From: Pontibacter mucosus
GTDB taxonomy: Bacteria; Bacteroidota; Bacteroidia; Cytophagales; Hymenobacteraceae
NCBI RefSeq assembly: GCF_003054055.1
Contig: NZ_QBKI01000013.1
Coordinates: 1-64,000 of the forward strand
Direction: 5' to 3'
DNA length: 64,000 bases
Shown here: piece after piece, positions 17,997-26,829 of the stretch
Numbering within the stretch: the stretch's first letter is position 1
Layout: every line of letters starts with the position of its first letter
Position numbers and translations under genes: made by a program
The notes under the pieces: model-generated
What the model saw: the letters and a program-made list of their open reading frames with translations, nothing else
Told to the model about the DNA's origin: nothing
Databases searched by the model: none

Positions 17997-18626
17997 ATGA
18001 TGAAAAGAACCCTTGTAGCCGCTGCTCTGGCAGCATTCATGTTTACCTCCTGCTCAGAAGGTAAGAAAGAAACTACTGCCGAAACCGAAAACCACGAGCA
18101 CCACGAAGGTATGGCCCATGGCGACAACATGCGGGCTGAAGGTAAAGTAGTCGTGGAGGTACCAGATTATACTTCGGTAGCTGGCCCTGTTAAAGAGCAA
18201 ATTGCCGCAGTAGTAGAAAGCTATCTTAAACTGAAAGATAACCTGGTTGCTTCTGACGCTGCTAAAGCACAGGCTGACGCCAAAGCCGTATTGGCAGCCG
18301 CTGATAAAGTAGATGTATCTGCACTGCAGGGTGAACAGAAATCCTTTGCTGAAGAAAGACTGGGTGAGGTAAAACAAAGCGCTTCTAAAATGGCAGAATC
18401 TACAGACCTGGCTGCACAGCGTGGCCAATTGGAGTTGCTTTCTGAAGCTACTTTTGCCCTGACGAAAGCATTCGGTGCTTCTGGTCAGACGTTGTACTAC
18501 CAGTACTGCCCGATGGCCAACAACGACCAGGGTGCTTACTGGATGAGCTCCAATCAGGAGATCCGAAACCCCTATTTTGGCGAGCAGATGCTCAAGTGCG
18601 GCAGCACAGAAGAATCAATAAATTAA
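17997..18626 (+). CDS. DUF3347 lipoprotein
   Basis: 209 aa from ATG 17997 (a second ATG follows directly). Lipobox ends in FTSC; a His/Glu-rich spacer (HEHHEGMAHGD) precedes the DUF3347 domain. The domain is mostly helical with the marker YYQYCPMANNDQG and a closing NPYFGEQMLKCG. DUF3347 proteins in Bacteroidota accompany Cus-type efflux and multicopper genes and are thought to be periplasmic metal binders through the Cys/Met/His of the CPM motif. Within the operon, 111 bp after the Cys-rich lipoprotein. Confidence 0.85.
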   Translation: MMKRTLVAAALAAFMFTSCSEGKKETTAETENHEHHEGMAHGDNMRAEGKVVVEVPDYTSVAGPVKEQIAAVVESYLKLKDNLVASDAAKAQADAKAVLAAADKVDVSALQGEQKSFAEERLGEVKQSASKMAESTDLAAQRGQLELLSEATFALTKAFGASGQTLYYQYCPMANNDQGAYWMSSNQEIRNPYFGEQMLKCGSTEESIN

Positions 18627-18652
18627 ATATGTTTATAAAGACCGATACTCTT

Positions 18653-19702
18653 ATGAAAGCCTGTAATTTATTTATTTGGGGTTTGGCACTTGTTGCCGGG
18701 CTCGGGGCCTGCAACAAGGAGATGGACCATGATGAGATGGAAATGCCCCTCAATATAAACTACCCGGCGGCTTTTGTGGTGAACGGGCAGGACAACAGTC
18801 TATCTGTTATTAAGTTAGCGGACAATCAAGTAGTGGAGACTATAAAACTCAAGGATGCTGTTGCGCCCCATCACGTTTCGCTCAGCCCCGACAAGACCAA
18901 ACTGGCCGTGGCTGTTACCTCCACAGACTTGAGCGGTGGACACGGTGTTGGGCATGGAGCTAACAGCAGTTTTAAAGTTGTTATTCTTGATGCAATTACA
19001 GGCTTGGCGCTTAGAACTTTAGATTTGCCGAAGATGCCCCACAATGCCGCCTTCAATGCGAATGGGACTGAGCTGTGGATTGGGCAATCGGATGATAACT
19101 CTGGGACAGTAGTTGTTTATAATACTGCTGATTGGGCTGTAAAAAACACCATCGCTGTAGGTAAAAGTCCCTCAGAGGTCACCTTCTCAGTAGATGGTGC
19201 TGCGGCTTTTGTGGCCAACACAGGAGCAGCGACGGTCTCGGTCATAGAACCCACTACAAAGTCTGTTACAGCGACCCTACCTGTAGGTGAGGATCCGGTA
19301 GGAGCATGGCCTGCCACAAACGGTAAGATGTACGTGGACAATGAGACGTCGCAGACTGTAAGCGTTATAGATGTGTCCAGTGCTTCAATAACAGAGACGC
19401 TTACACTTGGCTTTAAACCAGGCTATGTTGCCTTTCAGGACAAATCGGGTGAACTGTGGGTGAGCAATGCGACAAGCGGTAAAGTAGTTATTTACCAGCG
19501 CAGCGGAGGTGCCTGGACTAAGAAGGCGGAGGTGCCAACCGGTAGCGATGCTCATGCCATTGCCTTCAACAAAGACAGAAGCTTGGCCTATGTCACCAAT
19601 CAAGGTGCTCACACGGTAACAGTGCTGGATGCTGCAACCTACACGAAGGTAAAGGAAGTTGCAGTCGGCAGGATGCCTAACGGTATAGTCCTAAAGCAAT
19701 AA
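18653..19702 (+). CDS. YVTN-type beta-propeller lipoprotein
   Basis: 349 aa from the ATG at 18653, chosen because it gives a compact lipoprotein signal with Cys20 (GLGAC). An ATG at 18629 is possible. Repeats of about 42 residues with V-N-x-G/TVSVI motifs (AAFVVNGQDNSLSVI, AAFVANTGAATVSVI, LAYVTNQGAHTVTVL) make a seven-bladed propeller of the YVTN/NHL-like class. HGVGHG and an N-terminal Met/His segment could bind metal. These propellers are usually surface or periplasmic scaffolds; the role here is unknown. Last gene of the plus-strand Cus operon. Confidence 0.8.
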   Translation: MKACNLFIWGLALVAGLGACNKEMDHDEMEMPLNINYPAAFVVNGQDNSLSVIKLADNQVVETIKLKDAVAPHHVSLSPDKTKLAVAVTSTDLSGGHGVGHGANSSFKVVILDAITGLALRTLDLPKMPHNAAFNANGTELWIGQSDDNSGTVVVYNTADWAVKNTIAVGKSPSEVTFSVDGAAAFVANTGAATVSVIEPTTKSVTATLPVGEDPVGAWPATNGKMYVDNETSQTVSVIDVSSASITETLTLGFKPGYVAFQDKSGELWVSNATSGKVVIYQRSGGAWTKKAEVPTGSDAHAIAFNKDRSLAYVTNQGAHTVTVLDAATYTKVKEVAVGRMPNGIVLKQ

Positions 19703-19893
19703 TTCATCTGTCAATTTGCTCACCCTTACCTGACTGTGACGTTAGTCAGTTATGGGTAGGCGGGTGAGGGATGTCGTCAGCCTCACCTGAGGCTTGTTCT
19801 TCCTAAACAACAGGATAAACCGGCACTTTATTGTTTTTTTATATATTTGTGCTATTATTAATATAAAGCACTGTAATACAGCGGTTTTGTTTC

Positions 19894-20388
19894 ATGATAA
19901 GAACCAGACATAACAAGAAAATAAGTTTACTAGGATTGTTGCTCCTGACAGTCTTCGTGAACCTGTATCTCGTTCAGCTGGTTTGCGACCTGCCGCACCT
20001 AGCGCAGCGGCTTCAACCTGTCACTTCCACTGCGGCACACCATCACGGCACAGGGCATGGTGAGCACAGCCATACGCATGGCGGCCCCTCTTTATCCAAG
20101 AGCCACGGTGATGAGCACACACACCACGAGGAAAAGCATCCTGCTTCTCCAACACAGGATGCTGGTTGCTGCGCAGAGCAGGCATCTGCCCCTTTTGTAA
20201 AGGCCTCCCCGTCCGGAGAGCTGCCGTCACTGGCTAAGTCACCTGTTGCCTTTACAAGTAGCTTGTATCAAGCGGTACTAAGCCTACTGTACAAAGGGCA
20301 CATTACCGAGGTGTCGCACGCTCCCCCCGATGCCCCTGTCCCTAAAATACCAGACATCAGGATATTCCTGCACTCTCTCATAATTTGA
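19894..20388 (+). CDS. His-rich exported protein, distant HYC_CC_PP-like
   Basis: 164 aa: signal/TM segment (12-32), a His-rich stretch (residues ~48-85, HHHGTGHGEHSHTHGG), a CC pair (GCCAEQ) and an ending APPDAPVPKIPDI...LHSLI. The order CC, then PP, then an IP...SL hydrophobic end repeats the plan of the protein at 9508-9942, so the two are probably remote relatives. The His stretch would bind Cu, Zn or Ni in the periplasm. It stands alone between the Cus operon and the regulator, followed by a strong hairpin. Confidence 0.6.
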   Translation: MIRTRHNKKISLLGLLLLTVFVNLYLVQLVCDLPHLAQRLQPVTSTAAHHHGTGHGEHSHTHGGPSLSKSHGDEHTHHEEKHPASPTQDAGCCAEQASAPFVKASPSGELPSLAKSPVAFTSSLYQAVLSLLYKGHITEVSHAPPDAPVPKIPDIRIFLHSLII

Positions 20389-20407
20389 TGCTCAAACTGC
20401 TCTTGAA

Positions 20408-20450
20408 CGCATCAAAACAGGAAGAACTACGCTTTTCCTGTTTTGATGCG
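20408..20450 (+). terminator. 16-bp perfect hairpin after the His-rich gene
   Basis: CGCATCAAAACAGGAA (20408-20423) pairs perfectly with 20435-20450 around an 11-nt loop. It lies 20 bp past the stop codon. No clear U-tract follows on the plus strand, so it may act as a terminator, an mRNA end stabiliser, or a protein site. Confidence 0.5.
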
Positions 20451-20585
20451 ACGGGCTTCTATGCCTACTGCTAAAGTCGCCTTTTGTGGCCTCTTTAAGT
20501 ATGTAACGGATTTGTTGTGTTTGTCCATCATGTAGGGTGATACTTAGCCGGTAAAGCAGCTTGTTGCCTACATTATTTTTTTAAA

Positions 20586-21173
20586 ATGAGTGAAGAGAAT
20601 CAGCACCAGCGGGTGCTTCGCATCAAAAACATGGTGTGTCCGCGCTGCATTATGGTTGTGCGGGAGGAACTGGAAAAGTTGCGCCTGCATGTACTGGAGG
20701 TAGAGTTAGGTACGGCTGTTATAGCTGAAAGTAATGAAATAGACGAAACAGCTATAAATGCAGCCATAACAAGCAAAGGTTTTGAGCTGCTACACGATAA
20801 GCTAGAAGAGCTTGTAGAAAGTACCAAAGTAGCTGTCATAAACTTAATCTACAGCGACGAAATCTCATCCCTTACCTCTAATTTGTCTACATATCTGGCA
20901 GAGAAGTTGGGTAAAGACTATTCTACAATCAGTACCGCTTTCAAAGCATGTGAAGGAGTGGCCTTAAACAGGTACATTGTGTTACAGAAAGTAGAACGCG
21001 TCAAGGAATTGCTTACTTACGATGAACTCCCTCTCAGTGCGATTGCAACCAAACTAGGATACAAGAGCCTGCAACACTTGTCAAGGCAGTTCAAGGAAGT
21101 CACAGGCACAACCCTTAACAAATACAAAAACCAAGGTGGTGCTGACCGCCACCCCATTGACAATCTATATTAA
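20586..21173 (+). CDS. HMA-domain/AraC-type transcription regulator
   Basis: 195 aa. The N-terminal ~75 residues form an HMA-like fold with the metal motif MVCPRC (C18 and C21). The C-terminal ~95 residues carry an AraC-type two-HTH DNA-binding domain, with LSAIATKLGYKSLQHLSRQFKEVTG as the second helix-turn-helix region. Fusion of a copper-chaperone fold to AraC is a Bacteroidota arrangement and predicts direct Cu(I)/Ag(I) sensing in the cytosol. The twin direct-repeat sites before copA and copZ are the best candidate targets. TGTAACGG at 20503-20510 lies upstream of its own start, but without a second repeat. Confidence 0.85.
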   Translation: MSEENQHQRVLRIKNMVCPRCIMVVREELEKLRLHVLEVELGTAVIAESNEIDETAINAAITSKGFELLHDKLEELVESTKVAVINLIYSDEISSLTSNLSTYLAEKLGKDYSTISTAFKACEGVALNRYIVLQKVERVKELLTYDELPLSAIATKLGYKSLQHLSRQFKEVTGTTLNKYKNQGGADRHPIDNLY

Positions 21174-21371
21174 ACCGGTAGTACTCCACTGATGCATAAT
21201 TCTGCACCAGAATTCTATAAAACTACTTTAGTTGCGCATTAGATAATCTACATGTGTTTAAAAGTTTGTTGCACACAATGTAGGCAGCAGGTTTTAAGAA
21301 TAGGTATAGTTGTTAGGTGTCGTGGAAATGTACCAGTTCATTACTGTATAACCCTTAACTAATACTTTATA

Positions 21372-22079
21372 ATGAAAAACACCTATTTATTAGTTCTATT
21401 GATGTTGCTTTTCTGTGTAATCACTGTCAGAATCTCCTATGCACATGGAGGCGAAAAACACGAAAAGAAAAAAAGCGAAGCCACTGTTGTAAAGGCAGAA
21501 ACTGCTGATACAGCTCAGTCACCTCAATCAGCACAAGATACTGCAGAGGCTCCACTACATGCACCAGCTGCAACCGAGCACACTGAGGCGCATGAGCATA
21601 CTCCCAGCGAAGTTCATGCCTCACTCAGTGACTTTCCGAACACGCACCCGCTGATTGTGCATTTCCCTATTATGCTGCTTATGGTGGCCGCAGCAGTACT
21701 GCTTGTCAACATCCGTTTCCTGAGTAAAGAGCTAAATTGGGTTGCCACCATTGCTACCTTGATAGGGTTTGGCACTGCTTATCTGGCTGCTAACTATAAC
21801 CATCCCCATACAAGTGGGCTGACAGCACATGCCCAACTGGTGCTGGATCAGCACGATCTGTACGCTGAGTGGACCGTGTACTTAGGTGCTGTCGGCGTAG
21901 TGGTGCAGCTTCTGAGCCACTTCCTTTTTAAGGGTAAGCGATGGAGTGTGGCTGTGGCTGCACTAGTTTTAACTGGATCGGCGTATGCCGTATCCATGGC
22001 AGGGCACTATGGAGCGCAGCTCGTGCACATTGAGGGCGTAGGCCCACAAGGCAGGTACCTGGAAGAGCATCATCATTAG
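21372..22079 (+). CDS. DUF2231-like membrane protein with His-rich leader
   Basis: 235 aa. Signal peptide (1-25) followed by a His/Glu/Ala-rich region (HGGEKHEKKK, HTEAHEHTPSEVH). Four TM helices then begin at NTHPLIVHFPIMLL, a typical DUF2231 opening, and a C-terminal HHH ends the protein. Conserved His in HPLIVHFP and AGHYGAQ are potential heme or metal ligands. The gene stands alone after the regulator and ends at a good terminator. Role in metal handling is inferred from context. Confidence 0.7.
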   Translation: MKNTYLLVLLMLLFCVITVRISYAHGGEKHEKKKSEATVVKAETADTAQSPQSAQDTAEAPLHAPAATEHTEAHEHTPSEVHASLSDFPNTHPLIVHFPIMLLMVAAAVLLVNIRFLSKELNWVATIATLIGFGTAYLAANYNHPHTSGLTAHAQLVLDQHDLYAEWTVYLGAVGVVVQLLSHFLFKGKRWSVAVAALVLTGSAYAVSMAGHYGAQLVHIEGVGPQGRYLEEHHH

Positions 22080-22118
22080 TGTGCTGGCTTGAAAAGTGCG
22101 TAGCTTAATCTGCAACAT

Positions 22119-22171
22119 AAGCAAGAGGCTTCTTAAGTAATGCTTTAAAAGCTTTAAGACGCCTCTTGCTT
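22119..22171 (+). terminator. Hairpin terminator after the DUF2231 gene
   Basis: AAGCAAGAGGC (22119-22129) pairs with GCCTCTTGCTT (22161-22171), and inner TTCTTAA/TTTAAGA can extend the stem. It begins 40 bp after the stop. The remaining sequence to 22416 is AT-rich with no gene recognised. Confidence 0.65.
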
Positions 22172-22416
22172 CTTGACACGTCGTGACGGCAGAGGTAGAC
22201 TTAGTTCCTAGTCTTTTTATTTTTCCCGCTAACTCAACAATTTTTTGTGATTGCCGCCATGTGTCAAGAAAAAATCGCCTCAGAAGAGTTCCTCTTACAG
22301 CTTGTTACCCGCTATAGTAACTTTTTGAGCTGACACTGCACTGTAGTTTATACAAATGCAACAGTGGCAACATGTAATTTAACAACTTTCTATTTTTTAA
22401 CCTTAACATTCAAATT

Positions 22417-22887
22417 ATGAGAGGTAAAACTTCTATCCTACTTTTGGCACTTGTAATGGTACTATTTTTTCAACAATCATTTGCCCAAATCACAGACGGC
22501 CCTGAAGCCGAACAGGTAAAAAATGTGCTTAGTTCTTACAAAGAAGCCATTGAGGCCTTAGAGGCTTGTAACACTGCTAATCTCTTCGCAAAGGACTCTA
22601 AAATATTTGAGTCAGGCAGCGTGGAGGGGACTTATTCGCACTACCTGGACCACCACCTAGCACCTGAACTTAATGCATTCAAATCTTTTACCTACAGTGA
22701 CTACAAAGTAGATGTGCAAGTAGATGGCGCCTATGCCTTTGCAACGGAGACTTATATGTATACTATTGTGTTGGCAAAAGACGGAAGCACCATCAAAAAG
22801 AAAGGAGTGACTACCTCTACGCTTAAAAAGAACAATGGGAAATGGGAGATTGTAAGTTTGCACAACTCTTCAAGAAACACAAAATAA
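22417..22887 (+). CDS. Exported NTF2/SnoaL-like protein
   Basis: 156 aa with a clear signal peptide (cleavage near FAQI, residue ~24). A cone-shaped NTF2-like fold follows: VKNVLSSYKEAIEALE helix, FAKDSKIFESGSVEGTYSHYLDHHLAPE, alternating strands (AYAFATETYMYTIVL), and the closing KWEIVSLHNSSR. Such single-domain proteins appear repeatedly in Bacteroidota copper islands, where they may bind a ligand through YLDHH. No enzyme activity can be assigned. Monocistronic, with a terminator about 150 bp downstream. Confidence 0.65.
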   Translation: MRGKTSILLLALVMVLFFQQSFAQITDGPEAEQVKNVLSSYKEAIEALEACNTANLFAKDSKIFESGSVEGTYSHYLDHHLAPELNAFKSFTYSDYKVDVQVDGAYAFATETYMYTIVLAKDGSTIKKKGVTTSTLKKNNGKWEIVSLHNSSRNTK

Positions 22888-23038
22888 TTTTAAAAGCGTT
22901 GTAATTGTGTCTGTTGTTTAGCTTAAACAAAGCAAAAGTAAGAGGCCTTCAAGAAGGCTAGGTAGTTTGTTATAAATTAGTAAAGATAATTGAGTGCGCG
23001 CATTTCCGTTACGAACACGAATAGCTTTCTTCCATTGT

Positions 23039-23068
23039 ATAAGTCCCTGTACCACAGCAGGGACTTAT
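23039..23068 (+). terminator. Hairpin terminator
   Basis: ATAAGTCCCTG (23039-23049) pairs perfectly with CAGGGACTTAT (23058-23068) around an 8-nt loop and is followed by TTCATTTCTT. It is the first strong stop signal after the NTF2-like gene. Confidence 0.7.
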
Positions 23069-24060
23069 TTCATTTCTTCCACACCAGAAGTAAGTTTAAA
23101 GAGTAGTCCAGCTGAGAAAGCGGTTTGGATAAATCACTTGAAGTAACTGCATCTGCAGCAAGGAACTCCTTATTCTGAATTATGTGAGCCAGTGCACTTG
23201 CTCGCGTTAAGGAGTTCTGGTGTATTCTTCTAAGCACCACTGTAAATACTGGCTCAGTAAAAAGGCGATCAAAGGCAAGCCATCAGCCAGGTGTGATAAG
23301 TGTATTAAGTTCTAATTTGTACTGGGTACGGTAGAAAGGCCATCCGCAGTGGGGTTACCCAGTAGCCGTGCAGCATGTGAAGGCCTATCCCACACCTGTC
23401 TGAATCCGCTATAGTATTGGCTAAAGATGGTCTGTGCCTGTCAGTATTGTAGAAACTACTATCCAAACTGCCTTCTTCAATTGGGGTTGGAAGAGCAGCA
23501 GGGCAACTGCCACAGACATCAGCAAAAGCAAGACAAGCTGAAATACGAGTCCATTAGTTGTGTGGTAATAACGGTGTGTAAGCAGTTAAAGTACCAGAAT
23601 TATATGTAGGCTTTTTTACCTTTCAAAAGTTCATTCTAAAGCCTAAATCTATCTTCAATTTCCATCAATCCTCTACTTTAGTCTTTCTTGCTGTGGTGCA
23701 GAATAGAAAGGCACTTTCAACAGTTAGTTTAGCGGTCGTGCTTCATTCATATTGTTATGAGTGGCAGGCTTGTCCATATTTGCGAAAACCCCAAACCTAA
23801 ATTATTGAATTAGCCAGCAGGCCGACTACCGAAGTGTACAGCTATGCTTAAAAAAGTGACAGGCCTACCACTGCTCCAGTGCGACTATCACGAAAGACCT
23901 ACTTGAAACGCTAATGCGTCTTTACATGCTGCTTGGTCGACCATAATAAATAAATTGAGCCATAGGACAGCCTTTGAAAACGGAGTATCACTAATACGAG
24001 TATAAATTAAAATGCAAGCCTTAACCGCATATTCTCATTAAACAAAAGTCACTTATCATT
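23069..24060. other. ~1-kb gene-free stretch with inverted repeats
   Basis: No reading frame here looks coding on either strand. Inverted repeats are present: GAACTCCTTA (23163-23172) with TAAGGAGTTC (23208-23217), CAGGTGTG (23288-23295) with CACACCTG (23391-23398), and nested inside the last pair CTGGGTA (23322-23328) with TACCCAG (23356-23362). The region is either decayed sequence or holds a structured RNA. It ends at the start of the CopB-type ATPase gene, whose promoter I cannot place with confidence. Confidence 0.4.
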
Positions 24061-26205
24061 ATGAACCTCGACCCTCACGCTAATCATAGTAACAGGCAGA
24101 ACCACCATAATCACACGCACCACAGCACACCTGATCGCAAGGGAGCCCGGCAGCAGAAAGACCAGATAACAGAAGGGCTGGAGGAAAAGACGTTGCACGG
24201 GCACGAGCATGCCATGCACCAGGACACCTCCGGTCACCCACCGCACGGTGAGCACGGCCACGACCACCACCGCATGATGATTGAAGATTTCAAAAAGCGG
24301 TTCTGGATCTCGCTCGCGCTTTCTGTACCTGTCATTCTCCTGAGCCCCATGGTGCAGCACATCCTGGGCTTCACACTGGAGGTGCCCTATGGCATGTACA
24401 TCGCTTTTGTGCTTTCTTCCATCATCTACTTTTATGGCGGCTGGCCTTTCCTGACGGGGCTGACTGAAGAGGTAAAGAAAGGCTCCCCGGGTATGATGAC
24501 CCTAATCGGTGTAGCTATCACAGTCGCTTACCTGTACAGCACCGCCATCGTTTTCGGGCTGGAGGGCATGGATTTTTTCTGGGAGCTGGCCACCCTGATC
24601 GTCATCATGCTGCTGGGCCACTGGATCGAGATGCGCTCGGTGCTGGGTGCCTCCAAAGCGCTGGAACTGCTTGTGAGCATGATGCCCGCCGAAGCCATGC
24701 TGATACGAGACGGAGATACGGTTAAGGTTCGGATAGAAGACCTGCAGAAAGGCGACCTTATACTGGTGAAACCCGGCGAGAAAGTGCCAGCCGATGGCGT
24801 GGTGGAAGAGGGAGAAAGCCACCTGAACGAAAGTATGCTTACCGGCGAGAGCAAACCCGTAAAGAAAGCCAAAGGCGAGAAAGTGATCGGTGGCTCCATT
24901 AACGGCAATGGGGCGTTGCGGGTGCGGGTGGAATTTACCGGCAAAGAAAGCTATCTCAACAAGGTAATCAAGCTGGTGCAGGATGCGCAGAAGACCAAAT
25001 CCGAAACACAGCGTCTGGCTGACCGCGCCGCCAGGTGGCTCACCTATATTGCCCTCTTTGCCGGCTTTGGCACGCTGGCGGTATGGCTGCTGCTGGGGCA
25101 GGAGTTTGCCTTTGCCCTAGAGCGGATGGTGACGGTGATGGTGATTTCCTGTCCGCATGCGCTGGGGCTGGCTGTGCCGCTGGTGGTAGCCATCTCCACG
25201 GCTGTCTCGGCCAATAACGGCCTGCTTATCCGCAACCGCACCGCCTTTGAAAACTCCCGCCTTATCACCACCATCATCTTCGACAAGACCGGCACCCTCA
25301 CCCGGGGCTCCCACGAAATCGCCTCAGTGGTAACATTTGATAATATGATGGACGAGCGGGAAATGCTGCGGCTGGCGGCTGGCGTGGAGCAGAACTCTGA
25401 GCACTTCATCTCGCAGAGCATACTCCGGAGAGTAAAAGAAGCAGGTATAGCCGTGCCTCCCTCCCAGTCCTTTAACTACCTGCCCGGCAAAGGGCTGGAA
25501 GGTATAGTCGAGGGCCGTGACGTGAAAGTGGTGGGGCCAAACTACATCAAAGAATTCAACATACCCGTACCATCCAGCGAAGCAGAAGAAGGGGTAGAAA
25601 CGGTGGTCTACACCTTAGTGGAGGGCCAGCCGATTGGCTACATCACCATGCGCGATCAGATTCGCGAAGAGTCGGCCGGGGCCATACGGGTGCTGAAGGA
25701 GAACGGTATTAAAAACCTGCTGCTCACCGGCGACAACGAGCGGGTGGCCAAAAGCGTAAGCGACAAACTGAAGATGGACGGCTACCTGGCCAACGTACTG
25801 CCGCACCAGAAACAGGAGAAGGTAAAGGAGTTGCAAAACCAAGGGGAGTTCGTGGCCATGACCGGCGACGGTGTGAACGATGCCCCTGCTCTCGCCCAGG
25901 CCGATGTGGGGATTGCCGTGGGCTCCGGCACCGACGTCGCCGCCGAAACTGCCGATATCATTCTGGTGAACAGCAACCCGCAGGACATTGCCTCGCTCAT
26001 CCTTTTCGGCAAAGCCACGTACCGTAAAATGATCCAGAACCTGATCTGGGCTACCGGCTATAACGTCATTGCACTGCCCCTGGCAGCAGGGGTGCTCTAC
26101 AACCAGGGCATTATGGTGTCGCCTGCCGTGGGAGCAGCCCTCATGAGTTTGAGCACGGTGATCGTGGCCATCAACGCACAGCTGCTGCGCCGACAGATAA
26201 AGTAG
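24061..26205 (+). CDS. copB: CopB-type P1B-ATPase (CPH motif)
   Basis: 714 aa. A His-rich N-terminal tail (~70 residues, many HH pairs such as HHNHTHHS and HGEHGHDHH) replaces an HMA domain. The P1B core follows with membrane motif C364-P365-H366, phosphorylated Asp in DKTGT (D408) and GDGVNDAP near 603. CPH ATPases of the CopB (P1B-3) group export Cu2+/Cu+ or Ag+ to the periplasm. It complements the CPC-type CopA at 6834-9101. Followed closely by a small membrane protein. Confidence 0.93.
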   Translation: MNLDPHANHSNRQNHHNHTHHSTPDRKGARQQKDQITEGLEEKTLHGHEHAMHQDTSGHPPHGEHGHDHHRMMIEDFKKRFWISLALSVPVILLSPMVQHILGFTLEVPYGMYIAFVLSSIIYFYGGWPFLTGLTEEVKKGSPGMMTLIGVAITVAYLYSTAIVFGLEGMDFFWELATLIVIMLLGHWIEMRSVLGASKALELLVSMMPAEAMLIRDGDTVKVRIEDLQKGDLILVKPGEKVPADGVVEEGESHLNESMLTGESKPVKKAKGEKVIGGSINGNGALRVRVEFTGKESYLNKVIKLVQDAQKTKSETQRLADRAARWLTYIALFAGFGTLAVWLLLGQEFAFALERMVTVMVISCPHALGLAVPLVVAISTAVSANNGLLIRNRTAFENSRLITTIIFDKTGTLTRGSHEIASVVTFDNMMDEREMLRLAAGVEQNSEHFISQSILRRVKEAGIAVPPSQSFNYLPGKGLEGIVEGRDVKVVGPNYIKEFNIPVPSSEAEEGVETVVYTLVEGQPIGYITMRDQIREESAGAIRVLKENGIKNLLLTGDNERVAKSVSDKLKMDGYLANVLPHQKQEKVKELQNQGEFVAMTGDGVNDAPALAQADVGIAVGSGTDVAAETADIILVNSNPQDIASLILFGKATYRKMIQNLIWATGYNVIALPLAAGVLYNQGIMVSPAVGAALMSLSTVIVAINAQLLRRQIK

Positions 26206-26232
26206 TCTTATTCCATCGCAGAAAGACTACAC

Positions 26233-26628
26233 ATGAAAAGGAAGCATCAGAGCGACATGAAGAGCCTCCTCTTGCCATCTGGTGCTGTGCTGATGATAGG
26301 ATTTTTACTGAACTTGATTTGGGAGAAGGCACAGGCTCCTCTTTACCAGGAGTATAGTGGATTCTTTGGGCATTTTTCAATTTGCTTTATTGCGTCCATA
26401 GTAGATGCGCTGGTACTTCTACTCCTGTACAATCTGTTTGCAATGTCTAACCATAGCCCATACCGGCCTTTATACGTTAAGCTGAGGCAGTATGGGCTGT
26501 TAAGCTTTGCAAGCGGTGTGATTACTGTGTATTTTTATAATTGGGCACTGGCAGTAGAGCAATGGGTTTACACTGACGACATGCCCATGGTGCCTCTTAT
26601 TCACGTTGGATGGCTTCCTCTTCTGTAG
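26233..26628 (+). CDS. Small integral membrane protein, probably C-terminally shortened
   Basis: 131 aa with about four hydrophobic helices (near 11-30, 45-66, 87-103 and a C-terminal one). The ending LAVEQWVYTDDMPMVPLIHVGWLPLL is a recognisable pattern in a family of uncharacterised bacterial membrane proteins. Those usually continue for one more helix, so a small frameshift or stop has likely removed the last 10-20 residues. 27 bp downstream of copB and possibly co-transcribed. Function unknown. Confidence 0.55.
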   Translation: MKRKHQSDMKSLLLPSGAVLMIGFLLNLIWEKAQAPLYQEYSGFFGHFSICFIASIVDALVLLLLYNLFAMSNHSPYRPLYVKLRQYGLLSFASGVITVYFYNWALAVEQWVYTDDMPMVPLIHVGWLPLL

Positions 26629-26829
26629 CTAATGATACTTCCCAGCCTGACCTGTTACATAAGTGGAATTATAATTAAAATTCTGCCTTATAGATAAGTA
26701 ATGATATAGGGGTTTGACCATTTTATACTTTATGAGTTGAAAGTTATATATTTAGTACCCCTCCACCTCCTCAACAACGCCTTTACTTTGCCGCCGTAAC
26801 AATAAGATGTTTAACCAAATAATTTGAGT

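Noticed and set aside
23427..23609. 60-codon plus-strand frame with Cys and Gln
   Set aside because: No start context, no homology I can recall, and lies in sequence without coding signs.
26652..26659. CTGTTACA before the DUF305 gene as a third copA-type operator
   Set aside because: Only one half-site, wrong orientation for the plus-strand gene, and no second repeat 21 bp away.
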